A program made the translations under genes and the position numbers. A model generated the notes under the pieces. The model was given only the letters and a program-made list of their open reading frames with translations, was not told where the DNA came from and made no database searches. Shown in pieces: positions 21,891 through 33,608 of a stretch of 64,000 nt of DNA. Numbering within the stretch: position 1 is the first letter of the stretch; each line of letters starts with the position of its first letter. Source of the DNA: Trema orientale (taxonomy: Eukaryota; Streptophyta; Magnoliopsida; Rosales; Cannabaceae); NCBI GenBank assembly GCA_002914845.1, contig JXTC01000533.1, positions 102,673-166,672 of the forward strand, read 5' to 3'.

Positions 21891-24800
21891 TGTCCCAAAT
21901 CTTAGGCTAGTGACAGAAAGGAGAATTTCACAAGTGAAAATTCATAAGTTATTTTAGAAATAATATAGAAACTTCAATTTTTAAGAAAAATGACAACTAG
22001 TTTCAAAATGATATATTCTGTAAAAGTTCATAAATAAATCCGCAATATAAATTCTCAAGTTTTGTGATCACCATTAGACATAAACTATTAATAAGAGTTA
22101 TAAAATATATCCATGTATCTGCTGGAAATTCTGAAAAATAATTTCGAAAATCGATTTTACCAAAAACGATTTCCGCTGTTTTGTAAACAAATCAAGAATA
22201 CAGCGGAATTGGTATTTTAAAATTTTCTTGAAACTTTACAAAACAAAACATAGGATTCTTGATCTAATATAAATTAATTCATGGATCTTAGTTTAGATAA
22301 AAGTTGGAAGTGCTTCACAATTATTGAGCCTTCCCGACTATTCTCCTGAGCCCGTTAAATGATCCTATATGTGGGCACTTTTTTGATTCTCAACAAGAGA
22401 TGAGCAGACGATCCGAAAAATGCTCTTCCTTCTCCTCGATTACACGTCTATGACCACGAGTATCTCTCCCTCTACGGCCATGAACGAGCTCGGGATTTCT
22501 TCTGTGGTAGCTCGGCTCTCTCACGTTCTCTTTTTCTCTCTTATTATGTTAAGCACACTTACTGTGCATGTAGTAGGCGTGTGGCTACCTTATAGAGGTT
22601 TAGGAGAACCTTTCTCTTAAGTATTAGAGAGTGTAAATCCTATTGGGCTCAACTGACTATTCAATTAATTATTAGGCTATGTGTAAACTAGACAGGGAAT
22701 CTTATGGATCCAAGTAGCCTAAGATCTAATGGGCCAACTACGCATAGTCGTAATTAACTCTTAATTATGACTGTGCCTTGTCCATTAATATTGGAGTACT
22801 CCACTATAGGCCTAATATTGCACTCTTAGACTAAATGTCATATATTTTTTGTGAAGCTAATTAACACTTTAATTAATTTGATCCATTTAGCATATACTAT
22901 ACCTACAGATATACCTCCTATATAATGCCGTACTAGTGAGGTGAAACTACCGTATTACCCCTATAGTACATATTTGCATTTGAGTTATCATTTTTTATCT
23001 AATAGATAATAATTGATTACGGTGTTTGTAACTGCCCATACAAACACAGTCAAATTCACAAAGTGAATATCTGGTGCATGTAGTAGCTCGGCTCTCTTAC
23101 TCTCTCTTTTTCTCTCTTATTACGTTAAGCACACTTATTGTGCATGTAGTAGGCGTGTGGCTACCTTATAGAGGCTTAGGAGAATCTTTCTCTTAAGTAT
23201 TAGAGAGGTGTAAATCCTATTGGGCTTATTGGGCTCAATTGACCATTCAATTAATTATTGGGCTATGTGTGAACTAGACAGGGTATCTTATGGATTCAAG
23301 TAGTCTAAGATCTAATGGGCTAACTACGCATAGTCATAATTAACTCTTAATTATAACTGTGCCTTGTCCATTAATATTGGAGTACTCCACTATATGCCCA
23401 ATATTGCACTCTTAGACTAAATGTCATATATTTTCTGTGAAGCTAATTAACACTTTAATTAATTTGATCCATTTAGCATATACTATACCTACAGATATAC
23501 CCCCTATACAATGCCATACTAGTGAGGTGAAACTACCGTATTACTCCTATAGTACATATTTATATTTGAGTTGTCATTTTTTATCTAATGGATAATAATT
23601 GATTACGGTGTTTGTAACTGCTCATACAAACACAGTTAAATTCACAAAGCGAATACCTAGTGCCTGGTTTTTATTATCCAAGTCCTTGAAAAAACTCAAA
23701 GTGACATTATATGTACAGTGCACAAATCATGAAGGGCGTTCTCATCAATTCACAAATTCTATCTTCCAAGATACCGGAGTTCAAACCATATAATCAGAAC
23801 TAGTTGTTTAGTAAGTCAAAAAGATAAAACTCGTGAAAGCAAGTCTAACAATCACTAGGATTAAGGTAATTTTGCAATAGTGCTAGATTAGTAAAAGATA
23901 GAATATTGATTTATGGAACTTAACCTCAAATTCTATCTTCACTTGGTCCAGTTCAATGTACTTATAACTTTCTTATAATGCACTAATGTTTCTATCTGAG
24001 GTCAAACACTTCGATGGTTAGAAACTTCATCAATTCTGTTGAAATAGACAACACTATATTCTATGGTAAAATAAAGTATTCCATCTTTATTTGCATAATG
24101 TGAACTTTTTATTTTAGACATAATGAAATAAAGAATTTAATCTCCCACATGTGAATACTTCACACAAATAATTCTTCATTACTCATTATTAGTCATGGAA
24201 ACTTTTAGACGTTCGCATAATAGAAAACATAAACATCACATGTATATAATTGGGACATAATATGGAATTCATTGACAACAAATAGATAACACTTAAATCT
24301 AATAAATATTGTTTAAAATACCAAATAAAGAAATTGCTTTCTAGGACATATTCCCAACAGTATCATCATCATTATAACAAGTAAGCATAATAGATAATAC
24401 AGACTAAATTCAATAAGTACAAACAACACAAGATATGAGTCTCCAAGTAGTTAACAATTGCTACAAACAAATAACAGAGTATCCTCTAAATCACTCTACT
24501 CATGGGCTGCTTAGATCTTACTAAACTCCACCTGAAAGGATAAAAAGAAATGGGGTGAGCATTCACATACTCAGTTGAAATCCAATTATCTTTTTGGAAT
24601 GAATGTAACTTTTAAAACTTGTATGGTTAGTACCTTTCCAAATCCATTTATAAATCAAAATTGTAAACTTAATAATCCACATATTTGGTTTACCAAAGCA
24701 AAACTAAATAATTGTAAACATCATAAATCTACTAATATATAAGAGTGAGATTTCATTCTCCTATTACGGCCTTATAATACCCATTTACTAAAGGTACTCA

Positions 24801-26249
24801 ATGCCCTAACACTACTTGGAGATGTGTCAGCAAATCTTGCGCAGGGTTTTAGGTCTCTCACCTAGCGCTGTAGTAACTCACTAGCGATTTAAACTACCAT
24901 AATATAATAATGGCGCTCAAGTATGTGATCCTTTAGTAAGACAACATGTAACAGAGTGCGTAATAACCAAGCAATAAAAATATATCCAAAATCATGCTTC
25001 AAAACTCTATTTGGCATTATTCTAGAATTTATTGAAAATCAAATAGTATAGTAGCTGTATTTTCCCGAAATCACAATTTTGAAACCTGCATAAAAACTAT
25101 ACAATCCAATCCATTTCAATAGTTCCCAAATTTATCAAATATGTATTCACAATATTTGAGTTGAAGAAAATCCATAATTTTCAGAAATAGGTCATATGCA
25201 AATTTAAATTCAAAACATGTATAAAAACTAGGTATTGAACCCCTACCTCGTCGTGATAGCTATGCTAAGCCATCGACGCTTGTAGAATCTTCGGTTGGTC
25301 ATTGGATGCTCGAGATATTATTTTGAGAATCTCGTTTACACACTTTGATGCGTGACTTTTTAAATAAAGCCTCAAATTAAGAAACGAATCTCACCACTGA
25401 ATTTCTAGCATCTAAAATAGCTAACTTAGACATATAANTCCTTCCTTGGCTGTCATTTGCATAAAACTAGCTAATGCTGCTGGGAATGCCCTTGGCAGAT
25501 TTCTATCTTCTCTTACTCGACCAATTTAGTTTTGGGACAAAGCCCTACTCATGGCATGCAAAATGAGACAAAATCCCGAGCCTCGTTTCTCAGATTTCAT
25601 GTCACTTCGGAACATATCAATGTTATATATCAGAAGTTATTTCTCGACCCCACTAAGTCCAAATTTGATGTTGAAATTCCATTTTGATGCTCCAAGCCTT
25701 AAACGGGCCTTATTACAGATTACTTATAAAAGTTACGAAAATACCACTTTCTGAAAATATTTTCTTAAATAACACTTTTTCAAGATCATATTTCTCACAC
25801 TCCAAATTTCAACTTCTCACAAATTAATCACCCCTTATTATGTCTCTAATAAACCAATTATTATAAAGTTTCATCATTACCACTTGAACTTCACAAAAAT
25901 AATTAAAAGAACATCACTATTTTCTTACAAAATTGTCCAAGAAGTTTCAATCACTCACTGGAGTTGATTCGCTGGAAACCAGTGGTTGAGAAGGGTCGAT
26001 GCACTGTAGGGTGGTGCTCGGCATTGAACAACGCTGAAAATGCCAAAATCAGCCGCAAAATTTTGCAGCTTCATGTGTGGTTCCTCGTGTCCTGTCAGCG
26101 TGACGATATGCAGTGGCAGGCGGCATGTTTTCTTCAGTCGCCTGGGGGGATCTTGGCAGGAGCTCACGGCCTGGATCGACATTGGTAGGTAGTTTTGGGC
26201 GTTGCACGGTGAGAGGGAGAGAGAACATGAGAGAAAGAGAGAGAGAGAG

Positions 26250-26286
<37 letters not shown>

Positions 26287-26400
26287 TAAGAGAGATAGAG
26301 GGGTTTGCATTTGAACCTCTAGCTCGAATTTCTCTTCGATTTAGTCCTAAAATAACTGTCATACCATTTTAAATTCAAGGTTTCTATGATCATGATGTAC
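21891..26400 (-). repeat. Ty3/gypsy-type LTR copy C-2, interrupted by a solo copia-type LTR
   Basis: In minus orientation the LTR seems to end at 21891 (gcctaagatttgggaca on the minus strand). It continues above the insertion 22120-24359 to about 26400. A gaatgctcaccccatttct block followed by tatcctttcaggtgg lies at about 24520-24560. It is homologous to C-1. The upper limit is not sharp. A GA/TA microsatellite (about 26229-26286) lies near the upper end and produces spurious serine-rich frames. Confidence 0.5.
22120..24359 (-). mobile_element. solo LTR (copia-type family A) with perfect TSD and internal tandem duplication
   Basis: On the minus strand it begins TGTTGGGAATATGTCC at 24359 and ends AATTTCCAGCA at 22120. 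The flanks gtatc (22115-22119 and 24360-24364) are an exact 5-bp TSD. The 2240-bp length includes a head-to-tail duplication with a period near 576 bp (about 22505-23080 and 23081-23660). A truncated relative at 54826-55988 lacks that duplication. The TGTTGGGAATATGTCC start and the ttccgctg motif near the 3' end are typical of plant copia LTRs. Confidence 0.87.
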
Positions 26401-26435
26401 GTCTTCCTCGTGATGATCCCCTAGTCATTAAGTTG

Positions 26436-27135
26436 TAGGGGTATTCAAAATAACTGCTAAGCCGTGTAATTCACCCAATCCAGTCTAAACTACACAGAAC
26501 CATGCGATTTCTCCTCTTACATGCCTAGTTATGGATTAGAAAATTTGAAACTGACTTGGCCGGTTCGGTTCTTAATTTTAGACAAATTCGGTCGGTTTCA
26601 AACTGAGTCGGCTAGTAAGTTTGCATATATATTTTTTATGTATTTTAATAGTTAAAAATTTAAGCCCATTCATTCTAATTGAGTAATGACTACTCTTAGC
26701 CTATTTAAGAGTATGTTACTTAATACTTTTATGATATTTTAGACTTTAAGCCTTGCTGTTGTAATGCGTTTAAGATTACAAACTTGCTCTTCAATTTCAA
26801 TTAGGTTGTAAGTTGTAACTAAAGTTTAAATTTACTAGGACTTTCGATTTGGATGTAACTTTTAACTATATTATGGTTGGTTTTGTATTTGGAATTTATA
26901 TTTTAGTTAGAGTATGATTATAATATGAGCTTAGTTAATGTTATATTAATTTAAATTTTGTAAGTTTTCAAACCGCAGAAACCATCCAAACTGGTCGCAA
27001 AAATATAGGTGCGGTCTGGTTGGTTTGAATCAACCAATTCAAGCCACATGGATTGGTGAACCGGCCAAACCGTACATTCAGATTGGTTTTCGGATTAGTG
27101 ATTTAGACTGTCCAGACCGGCCATAAACACCTCTA
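26436..27135. mobile_element. non-autonomous hAT element with 8-bp TSD
   Basis: Terminal repeats are taggggtattca at the left and taaacacctcta at the right (complement tagaggtgttta). Flanks ttaagttg (26428-26435) and ttaagctg (27136-27143) form an 8-bp TSD with one transition, as expected for hAT. The 700-bp interior has the accggttcggt/ccggccaaaccg-rich text common in plant hAT derivatives and no transposase ORF. Confidence 0.78.
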
Positions 27136-27303
27136 TTAAGCTGCAAATCTTAATAGATGTGGCTATTAGTGTGGACCTTATTTGGTGACTATCAAATTAA
27201 AATGGGCTTTTATGAATAAAAATAATAAATAAAATAAAATAGGCCTTTTAGCCAAATGACCGAATTTTGGATTATAGTTTGTAAAATGACCTTTGTTTTG
27301 GGG

Positions 27304-28337
27304 TGTGACAAATTTTTATAATTAGTCACTAACTAAAAATATTAAGTCACGAATAATGTGATAATTACGCAATTTGGGGTCAATTAAGAAAATTGGACGT
27401 GTCAATTTTTCATTGAAAAATTGCCAAATTTATGCCACATCAACAAGACGCAAAAGACCATTTGAAGACCCCATTTATGATGAGATGTCAACACCCAATT
27501 GGAAGCATTTTTGACCACTTGTCAACACTGAATTGGAACAATTACGCAACTGTTATTGGAGCAACCAATAAAATGGTGCCATGTGTCAAGCTATTAGTTG
27601 ACCTCTATATATCATGTGTCAAAATCTAAAGCAATATTATGTAATTTAGACACCTCATTCAATAGGTGGCAATGAAGTATGCCATTTCCTTTGTGGTTAG
27701 TCGGTTACCATTTTAAGCTTTTGCCTATATAAAGCTTTGTAATAACAAATAAAGGGAGGTCGATGAATTCAGACTCAATATACAATCTTCTTCTCCGTCT
27801 TATTCCTCTCTGCCGTGTGTATTTTTTATTTGGCTCTCTTGTTTCTTTATGTTAATCATCTTGTTAATGCTCTCTTTTCCACCATATCTATCTCTATCCA
27901 TTGCTAGCCCATCATCATTCCATCTTTCATTCCAACCGAGGCTATTTCTACCATAAATCTCATCATCATCATCTTTTTATCTTTCAATTTTTGCCAAAGC
28001 TAACACGTGATACTCCTACCATAATATCATTCCTTTCTTTAAATTACTACCAGCTCCACTTTGGTTTCTTCACCATTGTTTTATGGTTTGTCCTCAAAAT
28101 CAGCACATCACCATCATCTTTCCTTGCTATTCTTCTAAACCGTGACCATCTCTTGGTCATTTACTTTTTGTTTCCCTCCATTTCTCCTTAAACCGATTCT
28201 CCTTGTTTTTGTCACCATTTTCGTCTCATTAGCATGAATACACATGTCCACTTAGGCATATGATTGCATTATTGCATTAAGCATTATAGTTGCATTATTA
28301 ATTTAGTATATTTTATAGTCTTGCTACTCATTTTTTT
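27304..28337 (+). repeat. LTR-like repeat D-1 (runs into assembly gap)
   Basis: Starts tgtgacaaattt, then ataattagtcactaact, shared with D-2 at 31283. A TATA box (tatataaa, 27726-27733) is followed by a pyrimidine-rich leader. Homology to D-2 is clear over the first 350 bp and patchy afterwards. Right end unknown because of the gap. Confidence 0.5.
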
Positions 28338-28772
28338 NNNNNNNNNNNNNNNNNNNNNNNNNNNNNNNNNNNNNNNNNNNNNNNNNNNNNNNNNNNNNNN
28401 NNNNNNNNNNNNNNNNNNNNNNNNNNNNNNNNNNNNNNNNNNNNNNNNNNNNNNNNNNNNNNNNNNNNNNNNNNNNNNNNNNNNNNNNNNNNNNNNNNNN
28501 NNNNNNNNNNNNNNNNNNNNNNNNNNNNNNNNNNNNNNNNNNNNNNNNNNNNNNNNNNNNNNNNNNNNNNNNNNNNNNNNNNNNNNNNNNNNNNNNNNNN
28601 NNNNNNNNNNNNNNNNNNNNNNNNNNNNNNNNNNNNNNNNNNNNNNNNNNNNNNNNNNNNNNNNNNNNNNNNNNNNNNNNNNNNNNNNNNNNNNNNNNNN
28701 NNNNNNNNNNNNNNNNNNNNNNNNNNNNNNNNNNNNNNNNNNNNNNNNNNNNNNNNNNNNNNNNNNNNNNNN
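28338..28772. other. assembly gap (435 N)
   Basis: Run of N bases. The long all-X open frames predicted across it are meaningless. Confidence 1.
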
Positions 28773-28974
28773 TCTAATGGTATAACCCAATTATCTTCTG
28801 TTTTGTCTTAATTAAGTACAGGTCATACTAATTAATCCAGAGCACAACTCCGACCCCGAACAACCTTTTTCAAACATTGTTAAAAAGTGCAGAATTTTGA
28901 AAATGACCATTTTTAATATTTAGTATATCAAAATATATTAATTTATTTTTGAAAATTAATTTATTTTAAAAAAA

Positions 28975-29370
28975 TTAATTTACTTCATAAAAATCGTTGT
29001 CATGAGAAACTTTTTGCTTCTTAGATTTAGGATGTTCTATTTTAAACATTTCGGTATTAAGCAGTGATTGTTCGTCCGGCCTTAACATATAAAGTCCATT
29101 CTCCATTTTCGCAGAACAAATATTTAAACCATTTCTAGAAATAATAATCTCATTATTAAGAAAAGAAACACTAAACATTTGTTCAAATAATCTTGACATA
29201 GAAATCAAATTCCTACGAAAACCGGGAATAAAATAAATATTGTTCAATAACAAAAATTTATTCCTAAAATGAAGACAGACAACTCCCACTGTTTTTGCCG
29301 AAACTTTGGCTCCATTGCCTACTCTCATCGTGAATTCCCCGTCGGCAAGCTCCCTTGAAGAACTAAGCAT
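28975..29370 (-). pseudogene. Ty1/copia gag-pol fragment (protease to pre-integrase)
   Basis: A 131-codon minus-strand frame reads SRELADGEFTMRVGNGAKVS, then NNIYFIPGFRRNLISMSRL, then MENGLYMLRP. This is the conserved stretch after the retropepsin active site (VGNG, the YxPGxxxNLIS motif, then NGLY before the GAG pre-integrase domain). The DSGA active-site segment would lie just upstream but is missing, and the frame ends before the HLWHxRLGH motif. It is an isolated internal fragment without LTRs nearby. Confidence 0.85.
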
Positions 29371-29439
29371 CTGAGTTATTTATTAAAATAAAATTATAAA
29401 ACGTTCATTTATTAAATAGGTGTATAAAAACGGGATTTT

Positions 29440-29691
29440 TTAAATTGATATGAAAAAAAAGGCGATTTCTTATAAATGCTCAATTAAAATCCAACATAGG
29501 CAGGTCCCATTTACTGATTATCAAATTAAAATCCAATGTACATTTGGCGACTAACAAACTAAATCCAATGTGGGCAAACCCTATTTGGTGCTGGACAAGA
29601 TTTAATCCTACATGTGCTACCACGAAAAAAATAGTCAGAAAACCACACTAATAAGAAGTCACGACAAAACTAAGGCGAAAAAGCAACAGTC

Positions 29692-29741
<50 letters not shown>

Positions 29742-30400
29742 GCGTGCTATTAGTAATCGAAATAATGACGCCCATAGGAAGTAGACAAAATGTAAGACTG
29801 AAATTCTGACGAAAATAACAGCAAGTCAACACGAATTGATCATAACAAATTCAAAATTAATGATTCTATCCTGATTAAGATAAAATTACAAATCACTTTA
29901 CAGCTACTTAAGCTACCATAACGTCGGCAACTTAACCTAGTTAAGCCCAATGTATATGGTCCTTAGGTGCGTGTCGAGTTTCAATGAGATCATATACAGT
30001 ATAACTGGTGGTACAAGAGTGCCGAAGAAAACAGTTGGCTTAAGTGAGGTAGGTGTATATAGACAGTTACAATTGTTGTTGTATATGATCAAGAATAGTT
30101 GATGTCCATATTGTATTCTTATGTTTAAGCTGTAATGGAAGTTTTCTTTGGGCACGTGCGTGGTTGAAACTCAACGTGGCTTCAAATTACTGTTTTACGT
30201 TCTGACAGAGCACATATCAGTTTGGTAGTGCATCATCCATAATATAGTCTCCAAGATCAGTTTGCGTACTCTTGAGTAATTTATACTGGGTCATCTAACA
30301 TGTACATAGGCATAACAGAAAAGCACAAGCTCAAATACAAAGTCAACTTTGGCTAAAAATTAGATGAACATGACATTTATAAATTCGGCTTCGCAGGACG
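29440..30400. other. non-coding, including a 46-bp poly(A) run
   Basis: Near-repeats of aaattaaaatccaaygt occur at about 29482-29560. An uninterrupted A run spans 29695-29740. Text at about 29940-30180 resembles degraded LTR sequence. No gene was seen. Confidence 0.4.
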
Positions 30401-30411
30401 ACTCTCTCTCA

Positions 30412-30524
30412 TCAAGACAAATATCTTTCAGTCTCAAGCTCTTTAAGTCGGAGCATGATTTGATCAATCTGAATGAAGGTTTTTCCTTCCTCTAACGTTT
30501 TGGGAACCAATGAATGAAGTAGTT
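30412..30524 (-). pseudogene. exon-like piece, unrecognised gene (C-terminal end)
   Basis: After an acceptor-like cttctccag on the minus strand, an open stretch reads LLHSLVPKTLEEGKTFIQID, continues through MLRLKELETERYLS and stops at 30412. Composition and the helical C-terminal look are protein-like, but I recognise no family. It could be the last exon of a decayed neighbour of the HOZ-like gene or a captured gene piece. Confidence 0.3.
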
Positions 30525-30816
30525 CTGGAGAAAGTATAGTATAGCTCACCTTTCTACTATTACAAATTTACAACTCATTTCTTGTACAATCTCTGAAAAT
30601 GAGATTATTATTTGTAAAAAATTTACTTATCAGAATGAAAATACAGAACATTTATATTTATATACATTAGTTTTCTGAAATAAGTAGTTTCCAATACCAC
30701 ATGCACTGACAATTTGGACTTAGAAAGTAAAAATAGTCATCTAAGTAACTATATACAATGATTTGTAGTTGATATGTGGTCTTTTTCCTGTTCTTTTTTT
30801 CTTTCCCACCAGATTT

Positions 30817-30888
30817 CTATTTATTCACCAATCCCCTATCCAAGTAATCAACCTCATCGAACACAATTGTGATACACATTGCAACATC
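30817..30888 (-). pseudogene. exon-like piece, unrecognised gene
   Basis: Behind a good acceptor (gtccttgcag) the minus strand reads DVAMCITIVFDEVDYLDRGL and then reaches a stop at 30817-30819. It lies 300 bp upstream of the piece at 30412-30524 in the same orientation. Same uncertainty as that entry. Confidence 0.3.
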
Positions 30889-31282
30889 CTGCAAGGACAA
30901 AGGAAAAGGAATACTTGAAAAAGGATCTATTTTTCAAAGGTGTCAAAAAGAGCACTTCCCAATTATAATCCAAGCAAAGGGAGCATCATGTGGACGTTCC
31001 CCACCATATTGGAACTAGACGAAGTGCAAATATAAATAGCCAAAAACACCAAAATGTCTACTCCTTGCTGTTTGAGATAAGTGCCGAAGATTTAATCCTT
31101 CCTAAGAGGGTTGTTCCACTATATGCATAGGAACAAAGGCAAGGTGAAAGGGCGTGTCATATCCTTTAGTTTTTAGTAAAAGATTGAAGGGTGGTTCATT
31201 ATGGTCGTTTCAAATATTTTTGTGAACACAAAAGAGTGCGTGTCCTTAAATTTCTCTTTTGAGTATATCCTGTGTTTTGAGG

Positions 31283-32692
31283 TGTAACAAAATTTATATA
31301 ATTAGTCACTAACTAAAATAATAAATCACAAAAGTGTGATAAAAATGCAATATGGGATTAATCAAGAAAATATAATGTGTCAAAATTATATTGGACAAAA
31401 GAGAGCTTTGACATCCCAAGACAAGTGTTAATTTTTTATTGGAAGATTGCAAAAATTATATCACATCCATATGGTGCTACGTGTCATAAAATAATTGAGC
31501 CACTTGTCAGGCTAATACTAGACCTCATGTTCAAGCTTGAAATGTCACGCTCTTATTTACTCCAGCTAATTGCAAGACACCACTTATTAAGTGTCAAGAC
31601 CTCCAATTACTTCACACTCGAGCAAGACACCTAGCATAGGATGTATCAGCCGCACAAGATTCCTATTTACCCACTTCACCGCTTGATGTATATGCCTATA
31701 TATAGGTGGTTGCTGTACAAACAACTGTGTGATCATTCATTCAGAACATTATTACCATATATTTCTTTCGCATATATATACAATCCCCTCTTTCATTCAT
31801 TAATACTTTGACTTCTCTTTCCCAAAAGCTAGCTATATTGTTTAGTCATGATTTATACTCACTTTTTCTAACTATTCTTCTTAGGTCTTTCTCTCTCTTT
31901 ATTTTTAGCACTGACCATCTCTTTCTCTCACTTACGTTCTTCCTAATGGTTATTAACCAAAATCAATTGATTTTATCTGTCATATAAACTCCATTAAATT
32001 AATCCTTATTCTATTTTTTTACCGTACACGAACATCTTCCTCTATGTGATCTTTTATATTTTGAATCGTTCCCCCAAATTTCGTGCACTATTTTCCGAAT
32101 TTTCACCTATTCTGTCTCACTTTCTATTCTTAATTTTGTGGTTCATCTAATCACAAAATTCATTATTTTCATTCCAATTTCTCGTACTGTAGATTTTGGT
32201 GGTACTGACTACTCTTCGGACAGATTTCTCACGTTCTATATCTTGTGGTACTTATCAACTAACATTTAAATTCTACAATTTAAATTACTCGCAGATCCGT
32301 GTGGAAGAGTTGTTTAGCAAGCTGAGTTATAGCTTATACGACCTTTGTTTCTAACCACCCGCATTATTTTCAGTACTTTAAATACTTGCAGATCTGTGAC
32401 TCTGAGTTATTTAGCAAACGAAGCTGTAGCATATACAACCCTTGTTTGCAACCGTTCACGTTAAATTCAGTATTTTATATTCATACTATTTATTTTTATT
32501 ATTGTTTATTTATATTTCTGACCATCACCTGTGTGAGAAAAACTAATCATCTTTGTATTTGTTTCTGACTAAATGACCAGTATCACCTGTATCAGAAATA
32601 TTGGCTATCTAACACGTGGTGATGGTCATTAAAACCACCCACACCTATTTACTTATACGTTGAGCTGTCAAAGACGCCAATAATTTTCTGAC
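31283..32692 (+). repeat. LTR-like repeat D-2 with 97-bp internal tandem
   Basis: Starts tgtaacaaaattta and shares ataattagtcactaact with D-1. It has a TATA-like tatatatagg at about 31693 and ends near ttttctgaca. It is followed by agtggtat, which resembles the start of a tRNA-Met primer binding site. Two copies of a unit of about 97 bp carrying gcagatcygtg and agttrtttagcaa start near 32291 and 32388. Confidence 0.5.
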
Positions 32693-33061
32693 AAGTGGTA
32701 TTATATTGTTACGATTTTCCATGTCATTTTCTCCATTTTCTACCACTATCTTGCTTATCATTAATGAACACTTAATTAATTTCTCCCTAATCACATCACA
32801 AAGAGCACCCCGAAACACCTTGTTTGGACCAATACTACGTTGGATACCTGATTTGTTATCTGTGTTCTATGTTCCTTCACAAGATTTTGCAATAAAAGTT
32901 CCAATGATATGTAGCTAGACTAAAGGAATACATGTGTCTAAGCCACTACTACTGAAAGGGAATATCTGCTAGATTTTCATTCTAGTTCTCACAAGGAACT
33001 GGCTAATGCCCCAGCACCAACTCTGGTACATTTCAACAAGGCAATATCGCCATCACGGGGA

Positions 33062-33253
33062 CTAGTCTAGTATTCTAAAATTCAGTTCTAAGCAATGCAG
33101 TTTATTCATGACCAACTGAAATGCGAATGCTATTCCATTAAAACCATGTTCCAAAGCCTCAATGAAGTGGCAGATGAAGTCAACAGATACTAAGAATAAA
33201 TCATTTTCCCTATAAGGTATTAGAATACCTTGTTTTCGTAAGATATCCAGCAA
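33062..33253 (-). pseudogene. exon-like ORF, unrecognised protein
   Basis: A 63-codon minus-strand frame reads LDILRKQGILIPYRENDLFL, then HFIEALEHGFNGIAFAFQLV and ends ELNFRILD before a stop. It looks like real protein rather than a low-complexity frame. It lies about 360 bp beyond the stop of the HOZ-like gene and, with the pieces at 30817-30888 and 30412-30524, may be one decayed gene split by the D-2 repeat. I cannot name it. Confidence 0.35.
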
Positions 33254-33608
33254 ATAGAATTTTATGACACACGAAAAGAATAAAAATTGAAAAAAGAAAA
33301 AAAAAGAAAGAAAATAAAGAAAAACCTAGTAGTTAAATTTTACTTGCCTAAACATTGATGTCAAATATTAACTTAAGCCCTTAAGGTCAAGAGAAACAAT
33401 TGGAATATGATCTATACACAAACACACACATAAAAGAAAAAAATTATATATATGTATGATACAATTTGTATGCATGTATATCAGCCTCTACCTTATACTT
33501 TTTTTCCCCGTCTGAAAGACCCCGACCTTATACTTTTCTAAACCATGATATCATATTATCAGTAGAAGTTCGGATGAGCAAACCTCATAGATCTTTACTT
33601 CTATTACA

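Noticed and set aside
25955-26362. 135-codon minus-strand frame rich in Ser, Leu, Tyr and Ile
   Set aside because: Produced by a GA/TA microsatellite; flanking residues show no domain.
28264-28790. Long open frames on both strands across the gap
   Set aside because: They consist of unknown bases and have no meaning.
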